DNA of 64,000 nt from Holophagaceae bacterium (GTDB lineage: Bacteria; Acidobacteriota; Holophagae; Holophagales; Holophagaceae), in assembly GCA_016720465.1 (NCBI GenBank), contig JADKKO010000004.1, positions 1,752,504 to 1,816,503 of the forward strand. The letters run 5' to 3'. Position 1 is the stretch's first letter. Every line of letters starts with the position of its first letter. This document shows, in pieces, positions 53,204 through 61,485 of the stretch. Below the pieces are notes generated by a model, which saw only the letters and a list, made by a program, of their open reading frames with translations, was not told where the DNA came from and made no database searches. The position numbers and the translations under genes are program-made.

Positions 53204-53740
53204 ATGACTGAGGCTGAAAAGAAAGCGAACGAGAAGTTGGTTGATGACTACTTCCAAGCAATCAAGGATCTAAGAGCGGGCGACCCTAGCTCTGTTGAGC
53301 AGTTGGTAGGTATGTGGGACGAGGATGGTGTTTTTGAATTCGCCGGATCTCCCCCGATTACTGGCATCTTCCGTGGTCGAATGGCGATCCATACTTTGTA
53401 TAAGAACCGACTTCTCGCGAGCGGTATGCCCGTGCGATTAAAAGCAACAGGCAAGAGGGCGGACCAAGCCGCTGCCTTGGGTGTTGTGGCCACCGAGGTC
53501 GATCGCAGAAAGACGATGGAAAGCAAGATCGTAGCTGGCTGGACGACCACGATTGGTACGCAGGATGGCCGGGGTTTCCGGGTCTCCGGTAGCCACAGTT
53601 TTCAGTTCAAAGACGGCAAGATCTCTGCGCTAAAGGTGGTCGTTTCTCCTCAACCCGAGGCCACTAAGGATCTGCGGTTGGAAGGCCTCAGTGTCGAGGA
53701 CATCGGGCGTCTCGCCCTCGCCGCTTGGCCCGTTGTCTAA
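53204..53740 (+). CDS. NTF2/SnoaL-like protein, candidate substrate of the radical SAM cassette
   Basis: The ATG at 53204 sits behind a perfect AAAGGAGG site, the strongest ribosome site in the cassette, which suggests high expression. The 178-residue protein resembles NTF2/SnoaL-like folds: an N-terminal helix (KLVDDYFQAIKDLRAGDPSS), VGMWDEDGVFEFAGSPPITG and a beta-sheet with FQFKDGKISALKVVVS. Beyond the fold is a tail of about 28 residues (EGLSVEDIGRLALAAWPVV at its end) that NTF2 domains do not need. It contains no cysteine at all, so cysteine-based crosslinks are excluded. It begins 32 bases after the second radical SAM gene and is in the same operon direction. A substrate role is inference. 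Confidence 0.75.
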   Translation: MTEAEKKANEKLVDDYFQAIKDLRAGDPSSVEQLVGMWDEDGVFEFAGSPPITGIFRGRMAIHTLYKNRLLASGMPVRLKATGKRADQAAALGVVATEVDRRKTMESKIVAGWTTTIGTQDGRGFRVSGSHSFQFKDGKISALKVVVSPQPEATKDLRLEGLSVEDIGRLALAAWPVV

Positions 53741-53927
53741 TGGCAATGAAGATTGGCCGATAACTAAAACCCGGACCAGATGAAGGCTGAATATCGGCCC
53801 CTGGTGATCCCCAAAAAGAGATCCCAGTGGGAAATTCCACCAAGCAAATTAGGGTGAGACCTACGCCCTGACCTTCCAGTTGCTTTTTGTAGCGCGGCAA
53901 TTGGGGCGTGAAACGAACCGCCTCATT

Positions 53928-54626
53928 TCAGCATTGATCCCACCCCTCTGCTGCCCGGAAACTGTGCCAGGCGCTGCTACCCAGGACGATGTGGTCGGCG
54001 AGGGGGACACCCAGACTTTCACCGGCCGCCCTCAGGCGTTTGGTGAGTTGGATATCTTCCCGAGATGGGGAAGGATCTCCGGACGGATGGTTGTGCCAGG
54101 CAAGGGCCGAACAGGCCCCTAATCTTAGAGCTTCCCTGAAAAACTCCCTCGGGCTGATCAGGCAGGCCGTGGCCGTGCCATGCGCAAGTACACGGTCGGC
54201 AAGAAGGTCGCCCTTCGCGTTGAGGGCTAGGATTCCGAATCGTTCCTCGGTCCATCCCTGTACCTTGGGCAACAGGTAGTCTCCAGCCGAACGTGGGGAA
54301 GAGATCCGAGGGCGGATCATATTGCGCGTTGAGCGGCGCTGAACTTCCGGTAGGACGGCGAACCTTGCGATCTCGGATCGAGATAAACCCAAGCCTTTAA
54401 GTTCGGCTGCACCCATGGCCGCCAACCCAGCGATGGTGCCGGAATGGGACAGGATCTCTTCAGCACGCCCCGGACGTGGGCGGGTGAGCATTGTTTCAAC
54501 GATCTGCTGGTCAGACAGGGCCTCGGGGCCGTAAAGGGCCAGGGTTTCGGCAACGGTGGCGTGTGCCTGCTTTCGCTTGGATTCGAAATTGTCAGTGATC
54601 AGAAGAGGGGTCGTCTCAAGGCTCAT
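53928..54626 (-). CDS. radC: RadC-like JAB-domain protein
   Basis: The ATG at 54626 has GGAG upstream. The 232-residue protein has an N-terminal UPF0758-like helical part (EALSDQQIVETMLTRPRPGR) and the JAB metal motif HNHPSGDPSPSREDIQLTKR followed by ADHIVLGSS. Its role is uncertain despite the name. RadC genes are common on conjugative and mobilisable islands. It is probably the last gene of the mobilisation block on the minus strand. Confidence 0.88.
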   Translation of the reverse strand: MSLETTPLLITDNFESKRKQAHATVAETLALYGPEALSDQQIVETMLTRPRPGRAEEILSHSGTIAGLAAMGAAELKGLGLSRSEIARFAVLPEVQRRSTRNMIRPRISSPRSAGDYLLPKVQGWTEERFGILALNAKGDLLADRVLAHGTATACLISPREFFREALRLGACSALAWHNHPSGDPSPSREDIQLTKRLRAAGESLGVPLADHIVLGSSAWHSFRAAEGWDQC

Positions 54627-54878
54627 TTTGGCTTCTCCGTGCCTCCGTGTTGGGGCACGAATCGCCGAGGAACCCCGCTCCCAAGGGCCGGACCGGGAAC
54701 GAACCGGGTAGCGGGTAGAGAGCGGGTAGAACCGCCGTGGCGCGGGAAGAGGTCCGTAGGCAGTGCCCGACACGAAGGCTCGGAGAAGCCCAGAGCCTTC
54801 GAGTGGGACCTGCGGTCTCCGCACTATTCGAAATCAAGAGAGAGTCTAGGAACTCACTTTAGCTATGAACCATGGTCA
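54627..54878. other. Gap between coupling-protein gene and radC
   Basis: This 252-bp stretch holds short gcgggta repeats (near 54711-54727) but no gene or hairpin I can support. Confidence 0.4.
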
Positions 54879-56738
54879 TCAGTCCCACGGGTCTATTTCG
54901 TGCTCATCGTCATGGAGTGCTTCCAAAGCCTGGATGACTTGAATTGGAGGCTCCCCTTGTGTGATAAGTGGCGGCGTTGTGGGGCGCGGTGAGTATAGGT
55001 CGGGATGGTTCTCGGTAGCTCCAATAGGAGGCCGTTGGATCAGGTCCGTGGGGCCTCCCTGCATCCGACAAATGATCGGGTTTCCTTCAGAGGAAGGGCT
55101 CTCGATCACGGCCCAAAACACACCACTTTGATTTGCTCTGCGATTGAGATCTGCCCGTGCGAGAAGAGGCACTTCAATGGGAACATCCTGTCTATTCGAG
55201 CCGCTCCCGTGTTTCTCGATGATGATCCGCGTACCAAGTTCCTCGATTAGCTCCTTACGGTCGCGATGGTCCAATGCGCTCAGCAACCAGATTCTTGAAG
55301 CGAAGGAGGAAATGAGTGAGTCACCCTCTTCCCGGCCATAAACCTGACGCAAACCAGAGAGATGTTGGGTCCCAAAAATCACGCTGACATCCCGGTCACG
55401 GATCGTCATCAGAAGGTCCTGAACATCAGGAATTCTGCCAGCAGCCAAAGCCTCATCGAAAAGCAGTGTGAGTGGAATTTTCTCTGAGCTGCGCTGAAGC
55501 CTCCGCAAAAGGAGACGCCAGAACACAGTGAGCGGCGCCCTCAGATTCCGTTCTGGTTCGGCAGATAAAACGTAGGCCCCTTGTGAGCAAACATCGGCCA
55601 AGGTGAAGTCGTGGCTGGATGTCACCTCGCGGCCCCATCCGCTGCCAAAGCAAGCCAGAGAGGCGAAGAGCGTGGTCCCAATGTATTCGCGAACATTCTT
55701 TCCCTGAAGGGCCAGCACCAATCCTTGGGGGACTTCTGCCGTGTCGAGGACGGAATCGACGCCCTTGTTCACCAAGGCATCCTGTAAATTGGCCAAGGAG
55801 TGGGATTGTCCACGCTCCATAACCCAGGACAGAATCGGCCTCGAAAGCTGGGCGACCCAATCCTCATCGCCTCGTCCTGGGATGAGTGCAGCTGCCAAAG
55901 CATTGAATGACGCCGATGGAGCCGTGTCGCGTCGGCATTCTTCCATCGCGTTCCAATTCATGGAGGCCCACCCTCCCTGCGCGGCGCACCCCCAGCGGAT
56001 AGGATTTACACCAAGACGCGCCTTCACGCGGTCGATACCTGGGCACTGGCCCTTCACGTCTTGATAAACAATGGGTGTACGTGAGCTCTCGATGATCGGA
56101 CCGAAAACGGTGAACCCCTTTCCGGAGCCTGTCTGCCCTACCAGGAGGATGTGGCGGGCAACATCTGATTCACGGACCGTGAATAGTGTTTGTCCACCGC
56201 CCGTGCGCCAGGCTTCGAATGAACCCCGGAAGTGGACTGAGATAGGGATTGTCCACCGCCAACCTGGAACTGGTGAGATATCCCCCCACTTGGCCCATCG
56301 GGCGGAGCTTCGCTGGGTCTTGGGTAATGAAACGTGATTGGATCTCAACACCAGCAACAGGGCGCCCAGGATCACCATCGCTCCACCCAGTGCAACCCAA
56401 TTCAGGGAGGTCCCAATGGCGATGTTCTGAAGAGGAGGCCAGCTGGTTGGCCGGTATCTTTCCATCCCATCCACGTAGTAGGGAGTGCAAAAGGCGATGA
56501 GGAATCCGATTAGGACCGTTAGCAGCGGCGCAATGAAGGGGTAGTGGAGACCCCGGAATAACGAAGGGCGAGAATAAGCAAGCCCTCGGCCCCACGACGT
56601 GTGACGAAGCAGAATCAGGGTTGTCAGAGCCAGTGCGAGCAACATGGCTACCCCAACCCATGGCTTCAATTCGCTGCCATGTTTGAGCAAAAAGGTGGCG
56701 ATCTTCAACCCAGTTTGGCGTACAGGATCAGGCGTCAT
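54879..56738 (-). CDS. Type IV coupling protein (TraD/TraG-like ATPase)
   Basis: The 619-residue protein has three N-terminal membrane segments (about 28-45, 67-87, 112-132), Walker A LLVGQTGSGKGFT at about 201-208 and Walker B LTLLFDEALAAG. The motif ALLIPGRGDEDWV-like region (NALAAALIPGRGDEDW) and FGTQHLSGLRQVYG are typical of VirD4/TraG proteins. It would link the relaxosome to a type IV secretion channel. No channel genes are in the window. The C-terminal tail is acidic. Confidence 0.88.
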   Translation of the reverse strand: MTPDPVRQTGLKIATFLLKHGSELKPWVGVAMLLALALTTLILLRHTSWGRGLAYSRPSLFRGLHYPFIAPLLTVLIGFLIAFCTPYYVDGMERYRPTSWPPLQNIAIGTSLNWVALGGAMVILGALLLVLRSNHVSLPKTQRSSARWAKWGDISPVPGWRWTIPISVHFRGSFEAWRTGGGQTLFTVRESDVARHILLVGQTGSGKGFTVFGPIIESSRTPIVYQDVKGQCPGIDRVKARLGVNPIRWGCAAQGGWASMNWNAMEECRRDTAPSASFNALAAALIPGRGDEDWVAQLSRPILSWVMERGQSHSLANLQDALVNKGVDSVLDTAEVPQGLVLALQGKNVREYIGTTLFASLACFGSGWGREVTSSHDFTLADVCSQGAYVLSAEPERNLRAPLTVFWRLLLRRLQRSSEKIPLTLLFDEALAAGRIPDVQDLLMTIRDRDVSVIFGTQHLSGLRQVYGREEGDSLISSFASRIWLLSALDHRDRKELIEELGTRIIIEKHGSGSNRQDVPIEVPLLARADLNRRANQSGVFWAVIESPSSEGNPIICRMQGGPTDLIQRPPIGATENHPDLYSPRPTTPPLITQGEPPIQVIQALEALHDDEHEIDPWD

Positions 56739-57286
56739 CGCTCTATTTCCTTTCCGATGCCATGGATTACTTTCGCGGCGAGGTGTGCGACTTTGACTCC
56801 CAGCCCAATGATGGGGAGCATTTCGGCTGCCTTGATGGGCACGCGAAGGACAGCAGGTAGTTCAGTGATAGGGAGAATTGAACGAGTGACGGCTGTACCG
56901 GTTCTGAGGGTGCCTTCGGCCACACTCATGACGGCCCCCTTCAGGTCCAGGCACAGCAGGTCCTTGGAAGTGGCCAGGGTGGTTCGGGCGGCCTCTTTTA
57001 TGGCCAACACGGTATGCCGTGCAGGGCGGGGAAGAACACTCAACCCAACTGTCCCAAAGGTCCGTATCCCGTCGCCAACTGCGCCTACGGCGGCCTCACC
57101 CATGTGTCGAGCCCCTCGGAGTGCATGTTTAGAGGTGACTTGTCCGGCCTCAATAGAGTCCTGGCCCAAATCCTTTGCTGCGCTCCCGGCGTCCATCAGG
57201 GTTTCTTTCCCAGCGGCTTTCAAACTCCCGCCGAGCGTCGGTACAACTGCAACCAGTCCAATGCCAATCTGCGCCATTACCTTCAC
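56735..57286 (-). CDS. Hydrophobic, Ala/Gly-rich protein in the mobilisation block
   Basis: The 183-residue protein overlaps the coupling-protein gene by 4 bases and the relaxase-like gene by 4 bases. It has long amphipathic or weakly hydrophobic stretches (IGIGLVAVVPTLGGSLKAAG, IKAAEMLPIIGLGVKVAHLA) and no known motif. Its placement between relaxase and coupling genes suggests a transfer accessory protein. Confidence 0.6.
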   Translation of the reverse strand: MKVMAQIGIGLVAVVPTLGGSLKAAGKETLMDAGSAAKDLGQDSIEAGQVTSKHALRGARHMGEAAVGAVGDGIRTFGTVGLSVLPRPARHTVLAIKEAARTTLATSKDLLCLDLKGAVMSVAEGTLRTGTAVTRSILPITELPAVLRVPIKAAEMLPIIGLGVKVAHLAAKVIHGIGKEIER

Positions 57287-58413
57287 GCCGAGGGCACCTC
57301 TCTGGCAGCAGCCCGGACTCCGATCTGGGCAAGTTGGTAGGTGGCTTTGATCAGCTCATGAATGAGCTGGATCAGGACCTTCATGACACGCCGCGTGCAC
57401 GACTGAATCAACCGCAACCCTTCCGCTGAAACGCGGATGGTCTGATGAGCTATAGGGCGCAAAGCCTTTGGTGTGTTCTGAAGGGTGTGACCTGCGAGAC
57501 GGTGGGCCAGACGTTCGATAGAAATAGGTAGGGCATGGGAGAGGACGCGCTTGGCCCGCCGTTTCGCTGAGCTGACGGCCCGCCCTGCTCGGGAGATCAG
57601 CTTCTGGTGCAACCTCCGGGGAATCGTCCGCCCTGAAATCCGTCCCAAGGCAGCAGATTTTCGGGCATCAATGCATTGAAGTTCGGCGAGGTGGGCTGGT
57701 CCTCCCAGATCCATCCTGGCGCCGTAGCGAGCGTCGCAGGCTGCCCGTTCGAGCGTGTGGCGGCGGTGGATCAAACCAGTCTCTCTGCCCAGGTACTGAT
57801 CCCTAATGGAACGCTTGGCACTGGGTGAACGCGCCGCAACTAGGTTTCGTTGCCGTGCCCTATTCACTTCCCGTTGTTCGCGGGTCACTTCCCGTAACTG
57901 GGCTCGGATCTCGATGAATTGTCTATGGCAGTCCCAATCCTTAATTGGCTTGCGGTCCAGATTCCAAGCTCGGTCCCATGACCGTTGAAGAGCCCCTTTT
58001 TCACCAAACATGCGGGTGGGGCAGGGGCCTTTCCCTACATAGTGGAAATGAAACCGGAGGTCCGGACCTGTCGACCGCTCGACATGAATAGAGACGCAAG
58101 GGCGGGGGCATCTGGTTGCTCGCGTCAATTCAAGCCCGATTGATTTGGCGTGCTCCTTGGCGGCCGATTCGAGGGAGCCATAGCGCTCGATCAATGCCAG
58201 GCATTCATTGGTGCTCGGAGCCACGATGGCGTGCCAGTGCTGGGCGTTGTAACCGCCGAGCTGATCTCGCATGGATTCGGAATCGAGGGTTTCCCCGTGC
58301 ACATCAAGGGTCCAAACCTGCTCTCTCGCTTCTTCCTGGACCAGGTAGCGACACAGTTCACCTGCTGGGGGCGCATGCCCGCCCTGGTGCTTGGGAGCCT
58401 TGCACATGGCCAT
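57283..58413 (-). CDS. Relaxase-like mobilisation protein
   Basis: The 376-residue protein has a region resembling the HUH relaxase fold: GGYNAQHWHAIVAPSTNECL, where a strand with histidines precedes, and SIHVERSTGPDLRFHFHYVG, which gives an H-x-H-type pair. Candidate tyrosines are Y in CRYLVQEEARE and in LIERYGSLES. The rest is Arg-rich and helical, ending with LIQLIHELIKATYQLAQIGV. The context (small RHH-like gene upstream, coupling ATPase downstream) supports a relaxase call more than the sequence alone does. Confidence 0.6.
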   Translation of the reverse strand: MAMCKAPKHQGGHAPPAGELCRYLVQEEAREQVWTLDVHGETLDSESMRDQLGGYNAQHWHAIVAPSTNECLALIERYGSLESAAKEHAKSIGLELTRATRCPRPCVSIHVERSTGPDLRFHFHYVGKGPCPTRMFGEKGALQRSWDRAWNLDRKPIKDWDCHRQFIEIRAQLREVTREQREVNRARQRNLVAARSPSAKRSIRDQYLGRETGLIHRRHTLERAACDARYGARMDLGGPAHLAELQCIDARKSAALGRISGRTIPRRLHQKLISRAGRAVSSAKRRAKRVLSHALPISIERLAHRLAGHTLQNTPKALRPIAHQTIRVSAEGLRLIQSCTRRVMKVLIQLIHELIKATYQLAQIGVRAAAREVPSA

Positions 58414-58785
58414 TCAGGCGCCCTCGCGCCCGAGGCGGTCAATCTCGACCTCCAGCTCGGCCTTCTTGGGTGAAAGGTTGACCATCGCTCGGGAACATGC
58501 CGCTGCTGAGTATGCGTTCTGGATCGCGGCCTCCATCTTGGCGTTGGCACCCTTCTCGACGCTGTGTGTAAGGGTGATCAGGTATTCGATGCGTGAACGG
58601 AGTTCATCGACAGGCCCTGCCAGTTCTTCTTCCTGGTGACGACGAAGGGCATCGCGTACCGCGAAGCGCAGCGTATCTGCGAAGCCCATCCCGAGGATGT
58701 CGGCCAAGGCCGAGAGCTCTCGATGCTCAGGAGGAATGAGGCGGAGGGTGTAGCGCGTGACGTCGATTCTTTTCTTTGTTCTCAT
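58414..58785 (-). CDS. Small ribbon-helix-helix-like mobilisation accessory protein (MobC-like)
   Basis: I start at the ATG at 58785 (MRTKKRIDVTRYTLRLIPPE); an ATG at 58797 is also possible. The N-terminal beta strand and two helices (ELSALADILGMGFADTLRFA) look like an RHH DNA-binding domain. A coiled-coil C-terminus follows. The gene abuts the relaxase-like gene, the usual location of a relaxosome accessory protein. Confidence 0.6.
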   Translation of the reverse strand: MRTKKRIDVTRYTLRLIPPEHRELSALADILGMGFADTLRFAVRDALRRHQEEELAGPVDELRSRIEYLITLTHSVEKGANAKMEAAIQNAYSAAACSRAMVNLSPKKAELEVEIDRLGREGA

Positions 58786-58797
58786 GATAAAGATCAA

Positions 58798-59056
58798 TAT
58801 AGGTCGTCAAACCATTACGCTAGACGTCACATAAGTATTTTTTAAAAAATAATATACAATGGCTTATGATTAATGACTACATTCAGGACGCCGTCCAATC
58901 TAGCCCTCAATCTAAGGATTGAGGCATTTCTGTTTTCATCCATTCCTTTCTACACATATCTATTCGAAGTATCTTGAGTCATGATAATTATTAAATTTTG
59001 TAAAATTTGTAATAAATTATAATATTTATTAACTAATAATTTTTAATTTTGAAAAC
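58798..59056. other. Very AT-rich non-coding region beside the mobilisation block, possible oriT or replication origin
   Basis: A 16-base perfect palindrome tattttttaaaaaata (58836-58851), an 8-bp stem cctcaatc/gattgagg (58905-58924) and an AT-rich near-palindrome (59011-59030) occupy this 259-bp stretch. It is the most AT-rich part of the window and lies just upstream of the relaxosome genes. Confidence 0.45.
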
Positions 59057-59242
59057 ATGTATTACAATTTTCGAATGGAGGATTTAATGCGACTTGGTGA
59101 ACGGCACTCAAAAATGGCTTTGTTCGCGGCAGACCAGTGTTTGCGGTGCCTTGATGAGTTCCACCAGAGTTACGTATCATGCTCGAAGATGCATTCAGAT
59201 CAGGTGGCCCCTCCGCTGTATTGGATGGGATCCATAAAGTAG
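59057..59242 (+). CDS. Short hypothetical ORF
   Basis: This 61-residue frame (MYYNFRMEDLMRLGERHSKM at its start) has a GGAGG at 59087-59091 that is well placed only for the internal ATG at 59097. It overlaps the next ORF by 64 bases in another frame. It may be the N-terminal part of that gene, separated by an indel. Confidence 0.3.
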   Translation: MYYNFRMEDLMRLGERHSKMALFAADQCLRCLDEFHQSYVSCSKMHSDQVAPPLYWMGSIK

Positions 59243-59535
59243 GTGAAGCCCTCGGGCCCTTGCACAAACAGCTCGTGCCTGATGGGAAAATAGCTCTCTA
59301 CAGCATCCGAGACATCCTGTATCGGCTCTGGAATCCAAATAACATCGATATTTGGACTCATCAGACAGAAGGTCAGTGGGATGGCTACGAGAATCAGCTG
59401 GCTCAGGACATTGCTACCCGGCGCCTCGGTCGCCAGTGCTGTTCATCCGGTGACCTGAAGGTGTGGAAGGGAATAATCGAGGAACTCAGACAAGTCGATC
59501 CAACCATAGACGTTCTGTATGACATCCTCAGCTGA
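59179..59535 (+). CDS. Hypothetical protein
   Basis: The 118-residue frame has a coding-like appearance (DGIHKVGEALGPLHKQLVPD, then YSIRDILYRLWNPNNIDIWT) and is soluble. I recognise no family. It is the only plus-strand gene between the AT-rich region and the defence block. Confidence 0.45.
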   Translation: MLEDAFRSGGPSAVLDGIHKVGEALGPLHKQLVPDGKIALYSIRDILYRLWNPNNIDIWTHQTEGQWDGYENQLAQDIATRRLGRQCCSSGDLKVWKGIIEELRQVDPTIDVLYDILS

Positions 59536-59664
59536 TCCGTATTCTCCAGAATCTCACTCCCGCCTTATCTCGACAACACGTACTCCTTCCAAGGGGGGAT
59601 AAGCAATTGATACCCCAGGGACGCTTGCGAGAACCTGGGAGTGTCTTTGATGGATCACGACGAC

Positions 59665-60573
59665 CTATGGGACGATTCCTGGCACAGCTTCTGGACTGTT
59701 TAGCGGTGGGATTTCGGAACCACACTCAGATTCAGCAAGATCAGCCACAAGCGAACCGAAAAGAGTTCGCACAAATACGAGTGCCTCTTCGTCATCTATT
59801 AGTAGTTTGCGAACAGCCGCTTCATATTGTTCCCGGTTTTGAAACCCAAGATCTGTTGCGATCCTTGTCAATGCTGGCGTCTCGCGCACTGGGTACCGGG
59901 TGATGATCTCCTCAAGATTTCCGGCCGCAATAGCATCCTCTAATCGCTTCCGCTCCGCTGTCACCGCATTGGGTACATCAATTGATATGGTTATAGGGTT
60001 AGCTGCCGCTATATCCTCTCTTCGAGGCAATTTTCGCATCATTTCCTCACGTAGCGTCTTCTCTACAGTGCGCTCGCTCAATCGTTGGACATGTGGGCCG
60101 ATGGCCGAAAGAGCTGAAGCCGTGGCAGCGTCAAGACGGGCAGATGCATCCTCTCCTGTGACGGCCGCATGGCGTTTAACTACGCGGTTTTGAATTTCAG
60201 GATGGTAATAGATTGATTCGACCGCGTAGACCGAGACAGCATAGACACCCTTCCCCTTCAGGCGGACGGCATCGTTAGGAGTTCGGCGATCGTTGTCAAC
60301 GATCCCGAAAGCACGTAGCCAGTGGAGGGCCGCCGTACCTCGAATCCCGGAGACAGCATGTTCGACATCACGACAACCAGATTTTGCAAGAACGGACACA
60401 TCCGGGAATAACAAGCTGTAGAGAGGCTTGTCTAAACTTTGATCTTCACCTTCGATAAAAAGAAGCTTCCTGCGTGAGCCAATTATTTCCATTTTGAGAT
60501 CATCAGGAAGCTCAGTTTGGGAAGAAACCAAATCAACGTCCCATGCCGTGAATGAAGAACCTCGCAGAGGCAA
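59665..60573 (-). CDS. TOPRIM/DUF4435-like protein, downstream part of an ATPase-TOPRIM unit
   Basis: The frame reads from a TTG at 60573. It begins LPLRGSSFTAWDVDLVSSQT, more like a linker than a start, then carries RRKLLFIEGEDQSLDKPLYS (E-G-x-D of TOPRIM motif I) and RAFGIVDNDRRT (D-N-D, motif II). The latter half is helical. DUF4435/TOPRIM nucleases accompany ABC-type ATPases in PARIS (AriA/AriB) and OLD-like defence systems. Either the two ORFs are one fused gene broken by indels, or they are two overlapping genes; the absent start signal favours the first. Confidence 0.65.
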   Translation of the reverse strand: MPLRGSSFTAWDVDLVSSQTELPDDLKMEIIGSRRKLLFIEGEDQSLDKPLYSLLFPDVSVLAKSGCRDVEHAVSGIRGTAALHWLRAFGIVDNDRRTPNDAVRLKGKGVYAVSVYAVESIYYHPEIQNRVVKRHAAVTGEDASARLDAATASALSAIGPHVQRLSERTVEKTLREEMMRKLPRREDIAAANPITISIDVPNAVTAERKRLEDAIAAGNLEEIITRYPVRETPALTRIATDLGFQNREQYEAAVRKLLIDDEEALVFVRTLFGSLVADLAESECGSEIPPLNSPEAVPGIVP

Positions 60574-61336
60574 TTTCGAACGAGCAAAGTATGAGCACTG
60601 GGATTGTCGAGGGCAGCATTACCTCGTGCGTCGAAACGATGAAAGCGCAGTCCAGTCGCTTTTGGAACAATAGGGTAAGAAGAGGGGAAATGATGGAGCG
60701 ATGAAGATGGCGTTCGGGTTCATCAATGAGAATTAAGGAACCAGGTTTAGCCGTCAGCACATCCGCCGCGATAAGGAGAGAATTACGTTCGCCGTCCGAA
60801 AGCTCGGCAATGCTGTATGGATTACAGCCTGATTTGCTGGCGAGGACTTGCTCGTTTTCTTTTACTGAGATTTCAATGGGTATGTTGGAAAGCCGAAGCA
60901 ACTCGTTAATGATCTTGATTGGCGCATCTTTTTTTGAGAGTACCCTGGCAAGATCAATATCGCTGATATCGACCGCTCCAGCTATGGCTCGCGCACGAAC
61001 ATTTTCAGCGTCAATGAGGTCATATATTGCAATGCTTGCACGCGCTGCAGAATAGTCATCTCTCCATCGCGATGTGGGTCCGGCGTCTGTTGCTTGAATA
61101 TCGTTTTGGGTGCTTCGCCTTTGTTCGGGTGACAAGGTTATTGCATTGGAAGAAAACCATGTCTGCCGGTGCGCGGATATCCGACGAGCGTTGGCCCTAT
61201 GAACATTATAGAACCGGTGCATTAAGCTTGATTTACCAGTTCCATTAGCCCCTAAGAGAAAAAGGCTTTCCCCGACATTTAAAATAAACTCTAAAGGGTC
61301 GCCAACTATTTGAGGAATGGAAAAGTTGAAGGACAT
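60533..61336 (-). CDS. ABC-type AAA ATPase, upstream part of an ATPase-TOPRIM unit
   Basis: The 267-residue frame has Walker A FLLGANGTGKSSLMHRF, signature AELSDGERNSLLIAAD, Walker B SLILIDEPERHLH and an H-loop STHEVM, as in OLD/AriA-type ATPases. AAGGAT precedes the ATG. After VSTHEVMLPS the sense appears to move through a third frame (DNPSAHTLLVRNC) and then into the TOPRIM frame, suggesting two lost bases near 60609 and 60575. It is preceded by hsdR and a small ORF on the same strand. Confidence 0.75.
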   Translation of the reverse strand: MSFNFSIPQIVGDPLEFILNVGESLFLLGANGTGKSSLMHRFYNVHRANARRISAHRQTWFSSNAITLSPEQRRSTQNDIQATDAGPTSRWRDDYSAARASIAIYDLIDAENVRARAIAGAVDISDIDLARVLSKKDAPIKIINELLRLSNIPIEISVKENEQVLASKSGCNPYSIAELSDGERNSLLIAADVLTAKPGSLILIDEPERHLHRSIISPLLTLLFQKRLDCAFIVSTHEVMLPSTIPVLILCSFEIASARFFIHGMGR

Positions 61337-61347
61337 GACACTTATCC

Positions 61348-61485
61348 TTATTGAAAGTCACCATAAATAACGGTGTCCCCATGATAATACTCGATCTCTA
61401 GGTGGCCAGAGCCTTGGACAAGCCGGGCTAAGGCAGAACCCATTGAGTCCGAGCTGGGATCCTGAAGGTCTCCGATATGAATCAT
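61348..61485 (-). CDS. Small 45-aa ORF between hsdR and the ATPase gene
   Basis: The ATG at 61485 overlaps the hsdR stop (TAATG), and the frame ends 11 bases before the ATPase start. The peptide begins MIHIGDLQDPSSDSMGSALA and ends EYYHGDTVIYGDFQ. I recognise no family. The tight coupling on both sides is the main reason to call it a gene. Confidence 0.5.
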   Translation of the reverse strand: MIHIGDLQDPSSDSMGSALARLVQGSGHLEIEYYHGDTVIYGDFQ

